Of a stretch of DNA of 64,000 bases, positions 16,175-24,706 are shown piece by piece (the first letter of the stretch is position 1; every line of letters starts with the position of its first letter). The position numbers and the translations under genes were made by a program. Source of the DNA: an uncultured SAR116 cluster alpha proteobacterium (GTDB taxonomy: Bacteria > Pseudomonadota > Alphaproteobacteria > Puniceispirillales > Marisalimonadaceae); contig CACJQK010000001.1 in the NCBI GenBank assembly GCA_902595515.1, positions 62,001 to 126,000 of the forward strand, in the 5' to 3' direction. The notes under the pieces are model-generated. The model was not told the DNA's origin and searched no databases. It saw nothing but the letters and a program-made list of their open reading frames with translations.

Positions 16175-17221
16175 TTAATCTGGAATCAGAACTATTCTTC
16201 CATTAACTTTGCCCGATCTTAAATCAGACATTGCTTGATTTGCTGTTTCTAAACCTTGTTTTTTTACGGGTATTAGTTTTATTTTGCCAGATTTGATAAT
16301 ATTAACAAGCTCTTTTAATTCACTTAACTCTCCCACATAAGAACCTCTAAGCGTCATAGATCTCATTGGTACTAATGGTAATGATAGTCTTAACGATCCA
16401 CCATACAAACCAACCACAATTACCATTCCACCTTTTTTTACTAATGTCAGACCTAAGTTTGAGGTTTCTGGTCTTCCAACAAAGTCTATTGCTGCTGCTG
16501 AACCAATACCAATTTTATTTCTAATTTCAGTCTCTTCATCTGGTGAAAAAGCTTCATTCGCACCAGCTTCAATAGCTTTTTTCCTCTTTTCTGGATCATT
16601 ATCTATTACTAAAATTTTTGCTTTGTGAACTGCAGGAGATAATAAAATACCATTTATACCAACACCACCTGCACCAATAATAATAATCCAATCATCTTTT
16701 GAAGTTGTAGGAATTTTTTTTAGAGCACTAAATGCGGTTAGACCTGAACATGCGTATGGTGCTGCTTGCGCAGGATCCATATCACCGTAAGAAACTATAT
16801 ATTTACTATGAGGTACAATAATATGATCAGAATAACCTCCATCAAGACGAGCGCCTAAATATTTAGGAGCCTCGCATAATGTTTCATTATTTTCTAAACA
16901 AGCTGCACATTTTCCACAACCGATCCATGGAAATACTATTCCAGCATCCCCTATTTTAATATCTTTTACATTCTCACCTAAAGCTACTACAGTTCCAGTA
17001 ATCTCGTGTCCTGGCGTAAATGGTAATTTTGTACCCCTGTCAGCCAATGTTATTTTTTTTCCATCTCCTAAATCAAAATAACCATCTGCCAAATGAAGAT
17101 CACTGTGACAAACACCACAAGCTGTAATCTTTACAAGGACTTCATCTCCTTTAGGTTGTGGATTTTCATACTCTCTTAATTCTAGAGGTTCTCCAAATTC
17201 TATAACCTGATAACTTTTCAT
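16175..17221 (-). CDS. Zinc-dependent alcohol dehydrogenase (MDR family)
   Basis: This 348-aa enzyme has catalytic zinc motif ACGVCHSDLHLADG, GHEITGTV, structural zinc loop WIGCGKCAACLENNETLC, and Rossmann GAGGVGING near residue 180. It resembles NAD(P)-dependent alcohol dehydrogenases acting on short or aromatic alcohols. The ATG at 17221 is chosen because GGAGG lies 9 bases upstream; an in-frame ATG at 17239 would place that Shine-Dalgarno inside the gene. It precedes nthA by 32 bases, so it is probably the first gene of the nitrile hydratase operon. It is a different subfamily from the dehydrogenase at the other end. Confidence 0.86.
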   Translation of the reverse strand: MKSYQVIEFGEPLELREYENPQPKGDEVLVKITACGVCHSDLHLADGYFDLGDGKKITLADRGTKLPFTPGHEITGTVVALGENVKDIKIGDAGIVFPWIGCGKCAACLENNETLCEAPKYLGARLDGGYSDHIIVPHSKYIVSYGDMDPAQAAPYACSGLTAFSALKKIPTTSKDDWIIIIGAGGVGINGILLSPAVHKAKILVIDNDPEKRKKAIEAGANEAFSPDEETEIRNKIGIGSAAAIDFVGRPETSNLGLTLVKKGGMVIVVGLYGGSLRLSLPLVPMRSMTLRGSYVGELSELKELVNIIKSGKIKLIPVKKQGLETANQAMSDLRSGKVNGRIVLIPD

Positions 17222-17307
17222 AATTATGTTCCTCCACAATAAACGTATTAGCTTCTTCTGGATGATTAATATTTGCTCAAAATATTATAATAATCTTCAA
17301 ATCTAAC

Positions 17308-19605
17308 TTAGGCAAATTTAAACCCTATGTTACTTATATTACCAGAGTCAATTGCAAACTCTGTCAAAAGTTCTTTTATGTTTCCAGTTTGTCCAAAACG
17401 ATCAACTCCAAGAGGTATTACTTTGTGACCAAGTACAGACCCTAACCAAGATAATGTTAATTGATGACCATCAATTACTGTCAAAATTTTAGTGTCTCTT
17501 GGAATTTCTTTTAATAAATTTTCAACATGAGATTCCTCTGTATTTAGTTGCGAAGATAATTGTTTATTTTTCCAATCATCTAACATTCTATCCGAACTTG
17601 TAATAGCTAAAACTCCAATATCTCTGAATTTATCTCCTAAAATTGCGGCTGCTTCTATTATCTCTGTAGCAATGACACCTTGATAAGCTAGTATAATTTC
17701 TGGATTAGATCCAGGTTTCTTCAACCAATATCCTCCTTTTAAAACTTGCTCTTTAAAATCTTTAGTTAATTCTCTTAATGGTTGATCTATAGATCTAGTG
17801 CTCAACCTTATATAAACAGAACCACCATTTTCATCTTGCAAATAATTAAAACTATAATTCAAGATTATTGACAATTCATCTGCAAACGCTGGTTCAAAAC
17901 TTAAAAGGCCTGGCTGACTAATCCCTGTTAATGGTGTTCCTATAGATTGATGTGCACCACCCTCTGGCGCTAGGGAAACACCAGAGGGAGTTCCTACAAT
18001 TATAAATCTTGCATCTTGATAACATGCATAATTCAAAGCATCTAAGCCTCTAGCAATGAATGGGTCATATACAGTCCCTATTGGGAACAATCTTTCATTA
18101 AATAATTCATGAGAAAGACCAGCAGATCCAAGCATTATAAATAAATTCATTTCAGCAATACCAAGCTCTATATGCTGTCCGTCTGGAGAAAAAATCCATT
18201 TTTGAGCTGATGGTATTTTGCGATCTTTAAATGTATCAGAAGTATCTTTTCTACTGAATAATCCTTTTCTATTAATCCAAGATCCAAGATTAGTAGAAAC
18301 CGATACGTCAGGTGAAGAAGTTATAATTCTTGAAGTAAAATCTGTATCATTTTTTGCATAGGCGTCTAAGATTTTTCCAAATGCACTTTGTGTTGATATT
18401 TTATTATCATTTATCAATATAGGTTCATCAATTATTATTTTATTTCCCCTGAATTTTCTATGTCCCACTTTTTGAAAAGGAAGTTTTTTGATATATTCGT
18501 CAATGTTTAATTGGCTTTTTTCATCAGAGAATCTATTCCACTCTTCACCATTTTTTATTTCTAATTTAGATTTAAATTCGTCCATTTGGGCCTTAGTCAT
18601 CAAACCAGCATGATTGTCTTTGTGTCCTGCTAATGGAGTACCCCAACCCTTAATTGTATAGGCAATAAATGCAGTAGGTTTATCATCTTTTATATTGTTA
18701 AATGATTCACATAACGTTGAAATGCAGTGGCCACCTAAATTTGACATTAATTCTAAAAATTCAGAATCAGATCTTTTATCAATTAATTTTGAAACCTCAG
18801 ATTGGTCGCCAATATCATCTAGAATTCTTTTTTTAAAAACTTCACCACCTTCAAATATTAAAGCTGAATATAATTGATTAGGACAATCATCAATCCATTT
18901 TTTTAATTTATCTCCACCAGGTTCTTTAAATGCTTCTTCTTGTAATTTTCCATATTTTAGTAAAATAAGATTCCAATCAAACGCTGAAAAAACAGAGCTT
19001 AGTCGCTCTGAAAGTCCTTCATGAACAACACCATCAAGTGATTGTCGGTTATAATCAATTATCCACCAAACATTTCTTAAGTCATGTTTCCAACCTTCTT
19101 GAAGACACTCATAAACATTCCCTTCATCAAGTTCCGCATCACCCACTAGAGCTATCATTCTTCCTAATTGTCTATTATTATAAAATTTTTTTCTTGCAAT
19201 ATAATCCTGAATTAAAGAAATAAAACTTGTCATTGCGACACCCAAACCTACTGATCCAGTTGAAATGTCAACATCGTCTATGTCTTTTGTTCTGGAAGGG
19301 TATGACTGTGCTCCGCCAAAACCTCTAAAATTTTCAATTTTTTCTTTAGTTTGTAATCCGGATAAATACTGAATAGCATGAAATACTGGACTAGCATGAG
19401 GTTTAACTGCAACCCGATCCTCTGGCCTTAAAATATTAAAATATAAAGCTGTCATTATTGAGACAATTGATGCAGAACTTGCTTGATGACCACCAACTTT
19501 AAGGCCATCTTGGTTTTCTCTAATGTGATTTGCATTATGGATCATCCAACAAGCAAGCCACAACACTTTCTTTTCAATTTTTTTTAAAATATCAACATCA
19601 TTCAT
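17308..19605 (-). CDS. Homodimeric 2-oxoacid dehydrogenase E1 / transketolase-like enzyme
   Basis: This 765-aa thiamine diphosphate enzyme has fused alpha- and beta-type halves like AceE or transketolase. The ThDP motif is GDAELDEGN with NRQSLDG about 27 residues later. KVGGHQASSASIVSIMTALYF and VKPHASPVFHAIQYL are in the N-terminal domain, and the second half has LGIAEMNLFIMLGSAGL and SVYIRLSTRS. It is shorter than AceE (about 890). Related genes beside Lrp regulators include the 2-oxobutyrate dehydrogenase MdeB of Pseudomonas, so pyruvate or 2-oxobutyrate are candidate substrates. No E2/E3 genes are adjacent. It is divergent from an Lrp/AsnC gene across 122 bases. Confidence 0.75.
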   Translation of the reverse strand: MNDVDILKKIEKKVLWLACWMIHNANHIRENQDGLKVGGHQASSASIVSIMTALYFNILRPEDRVAVKPHASPVFHAIQYLSGLQTKEKIENFRGFGGAQSYPSRTKDIDDVDISTGSVGLGVAMTSFISLIQDYIARKKFYNNRQLGRMIALVGDAELDEGNVYECLQEGWKHDLRNVWWIIDYNRQSLDGVVHEGLSERLSSVFSAFDWNLILLKYGKLQEEAFKEPGGDKLKKWIDDCPNQLYSALIFEGGEVFKKRILDDIGDQSEVSKLIDKRSDSEFLELMSNLGGHCISTLCESFNNIKDDKPTAFIAYTIKGWGTPLAGHKDNHAGLMTKAQMDEFKSKLEIKNGEEWNRFSDEKSQLNIDEYIKKLPFQKVGHRKFRGNKIIIDEPILINDNKISTQSAFGKILDAYAKNDTDFTSRIITSSPDVSVSTNLGSWINRKGLFSRKDTSDTFKDRKIPSAQKWIFSPDGQHIELGIAEMNLFIMLGSAGLSHELFNERLFPIGTVYDPFIARGLDALNYACYQDARFIIVGTPSGVSLAPEGGAHQSIGTPLTGISQPGLLSFEPAFADELSIILNYSFNYLQDENGGSVYIRLSTRSIDQPLRELTKDFKEQVLKGGYWLKKPGSNPEIILAYQGVIATEIIEAAAILGDKFRDIGVLAITSSDRMLDDWKNKQLSSQLNTEESHVENLLKEIPRDTKILTVIDGHQLTLSWLGSVLGHKVIPLGVDRFGQTGNIKELLTEFAIDSGNISNIGFKFA

Positions 19606-19727
19606 TATTTAACTGTAACATCTTACAAATGAAATGAATGACTAAATATTATAAAAATACTTCTAAATTTAAAATTATCTGCTAATATAAATTTTTTAAT
19701 AAAATTTTATATTAATATAGGTTTTAT

Positions 19728-20195
19728 TTGAGCAATATTGATAAAATAGATCAAAAAATTATTTTTTTTCTTCAGCAAAATGGAAAATTAGCTAATTTTG
19801 AGTTAGCTGAAAAAGTAGGCTTGTCACCCTCTCCTTGCTTAAGAAGAGTAAAAACCTTAGAGCAGAAAGGTTTAATAGCTGGTTACACTGCTATTATTGA
19901 TGAAATTGCTTATGGTTATCCAGTAACTGCTTTTGTATCTGTTAGATTAGAGAATCAAACTGATCAAATTTTAAAGTCATTTGAAAAAGAAATAACTTCT
20001 TTAGATGCTGTTATGGATTGTTGGTTAGTAACTGGAAATAGAGATTATTTATTAAGAGTTGTTGCAACTGACTTAAAAAACTATGAAATCTTTATGAGAG
20101 AAGAACTCACAAAGGTTAGAGGTGTTGCGTCAATAGAAACAAATTTTGCACTAGGAAGAGTTAAAACAATAAATACCTTACCTATAAATTATTAA
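19728..20195 (+). CDS. Lrp/AsnC family transcriptional regulator
   Basis: This 155-aa regulator has an N-terminal helix-turn-helix (DQKIIFFLQQNGKLANFELA with VGLSPSPCLRRVKTLEQKG) and a C-terminal RAM domain (about 70-145) with SLDAVMDCWLVTGNRDYLLRV and VRGVASIETNFALGRVK, which binds an amino acid or similar effector. TTG is the start, since the next upstream codons contain no ATG. It is divergent from the 2-oxoacid E1-like gene and likely controls it and itself from the AT-rich 122-base spacer. This arrangement suggests amino-acid-derived 2-oxoacid catabolism. Confidence 0.9.
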   Translation: MSNIDKIDQKIIFFLQQNGKLANFELAEKVGLSPSPCLRRVKTLEQKGLIAGYTAIIDEIAYGYPVTAFVSVRLENQTDQILKSFEKEITSLDAVMDCWLVTGNRDYLLRVVATDLKNYEIFMREELTKVRGVASIETNFALGRVKTINTLPINY

Positions 20196-20215
20196 TAATT
20201 TATGTTATTTAAAAA

Positions 20216-20479
20216 TTGATAAATAATTTAAGAAATACAAATGCTGGAGATTTAAATGTAAGCTACTTTGAGGCGGGTTCGCGAAAAGGTTTACCTGTAA
20301 TACTTCTGCATGGCTTCCCATACGATATTCACGCTTACAAAGAAGTAGTCCCATTATTAATTTCAAGTCATCTTAAACATGAAATTCTTCCAAATATTGG
20401 TCATAATGTACCTCAGGAGGATCCTAAAAATTTTTCAGAAGCCATTTTACATACAATAAAGATCCACAAAAATTTATAA
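20216..20479 (+). pseudogene. Internally deleted alpha/beta hydrolase remnant
   Basis: This 87-codon frame joins the N-terminal part of an alpha/beta hydrolase (VILLHGFPYDIHAYKEVVPLL, the oxyanion region) directly to the extreme C-terminal part (EILPNIGHNVPQEDPKNF, the catalytic His loop). About 180-200 residues with the cap and nucleophile Ser are missing, while the reading frame is kept. A protein without the nucleophile cannot be a working hydrolase, so this looks like a recent in-frame deletion. It starts at TTG with a poor ribosome site, 20 bases after the Lrp gene, and overlaps the aminotransferase end by 6 bases. Confidence 0.7.
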
Positions 20480-21682
20480 ATTCGCAATCTTTGTGGGTAT
20501 TCCAAATTCTTTTCTACATATTATAGCCAAACGTTTAATGCCCTCATCAATTTCTTTAATTGAAGGATTACCAAAGCAAAGTCTCATTTTATGTCTACCA
20601 TTTTTGTTAATTGACCATTCATTTCCTGGATTTATAGCCACACCATCTTTTAATGCCAATTCGTAAAGACGAGAGGTGTCTACTTTTTTATGCATATCAA
20701 CCCAAACAAAAATTCCACCATCAGGCTTTTTATATTCGGCAGAAGACCCAAAATATTTATCCAAAGCATTGCAAATAGCTTCTGATTTTTTTTGCAATTT
20801 ATTTTTTAGTGTTTTGACATGTGAATTAAAATTTTCCTTACAAAACTCTGCCAGTGCCATTTGTTCTAATGATCCGCTACCTGCATCAGTTTTATAAGGT
20901 AATATTCTTGATAAAACTTCCCAATTGGCAATTAAATATCCAACTCTAAGTGCTGGTGCAATTGATTTAGAAAAAGATCCACAGTAAGTTACATATCCTT
21001 CTTTATCAAATGACTTTATTGCAGGTGGTCTTTCTTTTTCAAAAAGAAGATCTGCGTAACAATCATCTTCAAAAATAGGTATTTGATATTTTTTTGATAA
21101 TTTTATTAGTTGCTTCCTTTTAGCAACAGACATTACTGTTCCAGTTGGGTTTTGAATTGTTGGGATCGTGTAAATATATCTTGGGATTATTTTTTTTTTC
21201 ACAAGATCATTCAACTCTTGCTCTAGGATTTTTAAATTCATTCCGTCTTTTTCTAGAGGTATTCCAACCATATTTACACTAAGTCTTTTTAGCCTTGAAA
21301 TAGTTCCTCCATAATTTTCCTCTTCAATTATAACTGTATCTCCTTTTCTAAGAAATGTCTGATTTACAAGATCTAAAGCTTGCAATGAACCAGAAAGAAC
21401 TAATATCTCTCTTTCGGAGCAATTAATTTTTGAACTAATTTTTAACTGATTTGATATGAATTTTCTTAATGGTAAAAAGCCCTGAGGACCACTTTCTAGT
21501 CCGTATTTAGATAAAGTTTTTCCCTCTTTTAATATTATTTTATTGAGAGAATCCTTTATAGATTGCACTGGGATACTATCACCATCAATATGGCCTCCTA
21601 CAAAATTGAATTTTGGAAAACCTTTCCATTCCACTGCTGGTTTTAGAGCATCTAAATGTAAAAAATTATTAATGTTAAACAT
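20474..21682 (-). CDS. PLP-dependent aminotransferase (LysN/MocR-like class I)
   Basis: This 402-aa fold-type I aminotransferase shows GLESGPQGFLPLRKFISNQL, ILVLSGSLQALDLV, TIPTIQNPTGTVMS (PLP-phosphate and Asn contacts), IFEDDCYADL and the Schiff-base lysine in CGSFSKSIAPALRVGY. GGIFVWVDM and an arginine near RLCFGNPS complete the site. It resembles 2-aminoadipate and branched or aromatic aminotransferases but has no N-terminal GntR domain, so it is an enzyme and not a MocR regulator. Start ATG follows GGGGGAG. The substrate is not determinable. The nearby Lrp and 2-oxoacid E1-like genes fit amino-acid breakdown. Confidence 0.85.
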   Translation of the reverse strand: MFNINNFLHLDALKPAVEWKGFPKFNFVGGHIDGDSIPVQSIKDSLNKIILKEGKTLSKYGLESGPQGFLPLRKFISNQLKISSKINCSEREILVLSGSLQALDLVNQTFLRKGDTVIIEEENYGGTISRLKRLSVNMVGIPLEKDGMNLKILEQELNDLVKKKIIPRYIYTIPTIQNPTGTVMSVAKRKQLIKLSKKYQIPIFEDDCYADLLFEKERPPAIKSFDKEGYVTYCGSFSKSIAPALRVGYLIANWEVLSRILPYKTDAGSGSLEQMALAEFCKENFNSHVKTLKNKLQKKSEAICNALDKYFGSSAEYKKPDGGIFVWVDMHKKVDTSRLYELALKDGVAINPGNEWSINKNGRHKMRLCFGNPSIKEIDEGIKRLAIICRKEFGIPTKIANL

Positions 21683-21774
21683 TTCTCCCCCTATAGTATA
21701 AACTTATATCAAAGATTCCTTTTGTAAAATATTTATAAATATTTATATTTTAACATAATGGAAAGAATACACTA

Positions 21775-22143
21775 ATGCTATCAATCGAAAATTGGATAAA
21801 CAACATAAATTCCAATAAAAGATTAATCGAAAATGGTCGTTGGTTAAATATAACTTTCACATTTGGTATTGGAGACAAAGATTATTTATTTGAGATCCTG
21901 AGTGGAAATGTGTTGTCAATAAATGAAAGAGAAATTTTGACACAAAGTGGAACTTTTAAAATTTATGGACAAAAGGATAGTTGGAATAAACATTGGTTAA
22001 AAGTACCTCCCAGAGATTATCACGATATCTTTGCTATGCTTGCGAAAAAAATTATATATATAGATGGAGATTTAACTCCATTTATACAAAACCTTCAATA
22101 TTTTAAAGATCTAATAGCTTCTAATAGAGATAAGCATGACTGA
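21775..22143 (+). CDS. Small protein of unknown function, possibly SCP2-like
   Basis: This 122-aa protein is not firmly recognised. It has a mixed alpha/beta pattern: RWLNITFTFGIGDKDYLFEILSG, then SGTFKIYGQKDSWNKHW, WLKVPPRDYHDIFAMLAKK and a helical tail. That layout loosely recalls SCP2 sterol-carrier-like domains that bind hydrophobic ligands or assist enzymes. The final 8 bases overlap the start of the alpha/beta hydrolase, so the two are translationally coupled and probably act together. No signal peptide or transmembrane helix is seen. Confidence 0.6.
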   Translation: MLSIENWINNINSNKRLIENGRWLNITFTFGIGDKDYLFEILSGNVLSINEREILTQSGTFKIYGQKDSWNKHWLKVPPRDYHDIFAMLAKKIIYIDGDLTPFIQNLQYFKDLIASNRDKHD

Positions 22144-22984
22144 TTTAAACTTTGAGGATATTATTGGCAGATATTTTAATTTAAATTTAAAAAAGGACAA
22201 TTATAGAATTTATGTTGAAGAGGCAGGACAGGGAACACCTCTATTATGTCTGCATACAGCCGGATCTGATGGAAGACAATTTCGACATATTTTAAATGAT
22301 AAAAGAATTACAAATAATTATAGAGTAATTGTTTTTGATTTGCCTTGGCATGGGAAATCCAACCCACCAGCAGGTTATGAATTGAAAGACTACAAACTTA
22401 CTACAAATCTTTATAAAGAAATAATAATGTCTTTTTGTAAGCAATATAAATTAATTGATCCAGTTATAATGGGTTGCTCCATGGGTGGAAGAGTAGTCTT
22501 ACATCTTGCCCTAGAACATTGTGATTACTTTAAAGCTGTGATTGCACTTGAAGGTTCTGACAAACTTGAACCTTATTATGATCTAGATTGGCTACACAGA
22601 CCAGATGTTCATGGTGGTTTAGTTCAAGCGGCATTTGTTTCTTCACAAATAGCACCTCAGAGTCCAAATAATTTTAAACATGAAACTTTATGGCATTATA
22701 TGCAAGGAGGGCCCGGCGTTTTCAAAGGAGATCTTTATTTTTATTGGCATGACGGAGACTTTGACGACCGTTCAAATTTAATAGATACTTCAAAATGTCC
22801 AGTATATCTTTTATCAGGTGAATATGATTGTTCTTGTACACCTGAGCGGACACTAGAAACAGCAAAAAGAATTAAGGGATCTAAGGCAACTATAATACCA
22901 GGAATAGGTCATTTCCCTATGTCAGAAAATCCAGATTTATTTAAAATTTATATCTATCCGATATTAGATGAAATTATAAAATAA
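22136..22984 (+). CDS. Alpha/beta-fold hydrolase
   Basis: This 282-aa enzyme shows PLLCLHTAGSDGRQF (oxyanion), RVIVFDLPWHGKSNPPAGYE, nucleophile GCSMGGRVVLHLAL (Ser at about residue 118), acid in LLSGEYDCSC and catalytic His in IPGIGHFPMSENP. The family includes C-C bond hydrolases and esterases, and the substrate is unknown. It overlaps the small SCP2-like gene in an operon and ends 2 bases before the end of the convergent SDR gene of the TRAP-linked catabolic cluster. A part in the same pathway is possible but not shown. Confidence 0.84.
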   Translation: MTDLNFEDIIGRYFNLNLKKDNYRIYVEEAGQGTPLLCLHTAGSDGRQFRHILNDKRITNNYRVIVFDLPWHGKSNPPAGYELKDYKLTTNLYKEIIMSFCKQYKLIDPVIMGCSMGGRVVLHLALEHCDYFKAVIALEGSDKLEPYYDLDWLHRPDVHGGLVQAAFVSSQIAPQSPNNFKHETLWHYMQGGPGVFKGDLYFYWHDGDFDDRSNLIDTSKCPVYLLSGEYDCSCTPERTLETAKRIKGSKATIIPGIGHFPMSENPDLFKIYIYPILDEIIK

Positions 22985-22986
22985 AC

Positions 22987-23763
22987 TTATCCGGCCTTTT
23001 CTATATTCCCACAAACACTTACAGCTTGACCGGAAATATTTTTCCCAAGAGGACTACACAAAAAATGAGCTTGCTCTGCTAAATCTTCGTGAGTTACAAA
23101 TCTATTCAATGACGCACCAGATAAAATTTCGTCTCTCATTACTTTGAAAGATACTTTTTTAACTTTAGCCTTTGCATCAATAACTCGGTTTTGTCTCTCG
23201 CCTTCAACAATACCTGGTAAAAGTGCGTTTGCTCTTATACCCCGAGGACCTAGTTCAATTGCTAAACTCTTCACCATGCCTATTACCGCCCATTTAGTAG
23301 CTGCGTACGGTATCCTGTAAGCAAATCCAACTCTACCAGCAACAGAAGATACGGACAGAATTGATCCATCGTTATTCATACGTGGAACAACGAGTCTCAT
23401 TGTTTCAAAATGACTAGTAATATTAACTTGTAAACACTCTTGCCAACCTCCTAGCGTTTGCTCACCAACACCAGCTGTCTCTCCTGCAATCCCAGCATTA
23501 TTCACTATAATGTCAACTTCTTTTAGATAATCAAATCCGGCTTCAACCATAGATGAGATCAATTGGGTTTGCCTAAGGTCACATACAACTGCTTTAATAT
23601 TATCATCAACATCATTGACTTTGTTTACAGCTTCAGGATTAATATCACATACAAAAACTTTGGCTCCCGCTTTTTCAAATCTTTTAGCTATTGCATAACC
23701 AATCCCATCAGCTCCAGCTGTTATAAGAGCTTTTTTACCTTCAAGAAGTTTTTCGTAGTTCAT
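22987..23763 (-). CDS. SDR family oxidoreductase
   Basis: This 258-aa NAD(P)-dependent dehydrogenase has a Rossmann start (ALITAGADGIGYAIAKRF, variant TAGxxGIG), NNAGIAG, catalytic SVSSVAG with Ser and YAATKWAVIG (Tyr-x3-Lys). SLAIELGPRGIRANALLPG and the C-terminal CSPLGKNISGQAVSVCGN complete the classical SDR layout. It follows the BKACE gene by 10 bases and is the last gene of the catabolic set downstream of the TRAP transporter. It probably oxidises a hydroxyl of the imported compound or of an intermediate. Confidence 0.9.
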   Translation of the reverse strand: MNYEKLLEGKKALITAGADGIGYAIAKRFEKAGAKVFVCDINPEAVNKVNDVDDNIKAVVCDLRQTQLISSMVEAGFDYLKEVDIIVNNAGIAGETAGVGEQTLGGWQECLQVNITSHFETMRLVVPRMNNDGSILSVSSVAGRVGFAYRIPYAATKWAVIGMVKSLAIELGPRGIRANALLPGIVEGERQNRVIDAKAKVKKVSFKVMRDEILSGASLNRFVTHEDLAEQAHFLCSPLGKNISGQAVSVCGNIEKAG

Positions 23764-23773
23764 TTTTAACTTT

Positions 23774-24706
23774 CTAATTTATGTTAGTATTATTTTTTCC
23801 TTTTAGCCCTAACATTTGTCTTGCTTCATCAGGTGTAGCAATCTCCAGTGAAAGTCCTTCTAGGATTTCTCTTACCCTTTTTACTTGATCAGCATTTGTC
23901 TTAGCTAAATTACCAGGACCGTCCCATAGAGAATCTTCAAGACCAACACGCACGTGAGAACCTAAAGAAGCACCAGTTGCATTCATCCTCATTTGAGTTG
24001 CTCCAGCACCGACAACTGACCACTCATAACCTACTTCACCAAATAATTTATCAGCTGTTTTTTTCATATGTAATAAATTGTCAGCATCAGCACCAATACC
24101 ACCCATTATCCCCATAACAAATTGAATAAAGTAAGGACCTTTTAACATACCTTCTCTATGAAAATAATGAAGATTATATAAGTGACCAACATCATAACAT
24201 TCAAACTCAAATTTAGTTCCATTTTCATAACCAAATGTCATTATGTTTTCAATATCTTCAAAAGTATTTTTAAAAAGAGAATACTTACTTTTTTCAAGCA
24301 TTTCTTTTTCCCAAGGATATTTTAACTGATTATGTCTTTTGAGCATCGGGAAAAGTCCAAAATTCATTGATCCCATATTCAAAGAAGCAAGTTCTGGTTT
24401 AAAATGCATTGCAGGCTTCATTCTCTCTTCCACTGTCATTTGTGGACCACCTCCAGTTGTAATGTTTATCACTGCATCACAAGAGTTGTGAATGGTTGGG
24501 AGAAATTTTTGAAATTCTTCCGGATCTTGAGTTGGATGGCCATCATCCTCATCTCGTGCATGCAAATGCAGGACAGCAGCACCAGCTTCATGTGCTGCTA
24601 ATGAATGTTCAATAACTTCTTCTGCTGTCACCGGTAAAAACTCTGACATTGAAGGTGTATGTATCGCTCCTGTTACTGCACAGCTGATAATTACTTTTTT
24701 AGCCAT
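23774..24706 (-). CDS. BKACE family 3-keto acid cleavage enzyme (DUF849)
   Basis: Enzymes of this family condense a 3-keto acid with acetyl-CoA to give acetoacetate and a CoA ester. Named members act on 3-keto-5-aminohexanoate or dehydrocarnitine. This 310-aa protein has VLHLHARD with zinc ligands His47 and His49, NITTGGGPQMTVEER, ASLNMGSMNFG, a mid-C-terminal Glu region and GASLGSHVRVGLEDSLWDGPG. Length is standard. It starts one base past the 3-hydroxyacyl dehydrogenase stop, so both are coupled. The pairing suggests that the dehydrogenase makes the 3-keto acid that this enzyme cleaves. Confidence 0.92.
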   Translation of the reverse strand: MAKKVIISCAVTGAIHTPSMSEFLPVTAEEVIEHSLAAHEAGAAVLHLHARDEDDGHPTQDPEEFQKFLPTIHNSCDAVINITTGGGPQMTVEERMKPAMHFKPELASLNMGSMNFGLFPMLKRHNQLKYPWEKEMLEKSKYSLFKNTFEDIENIMTFGYENGTKFEFECYDVGHLYNLHYFHREGMLKGPYFIQFVMGIMGGIGADADNLLHMKKTADKLFGEVGYEWSVVGAGATQMRMNATGASLGSHVRVGLEDSLWDGPGNLAKTNADQVKRVREILEGLSLEIATPDEARQMLGLKGKNNTNIN

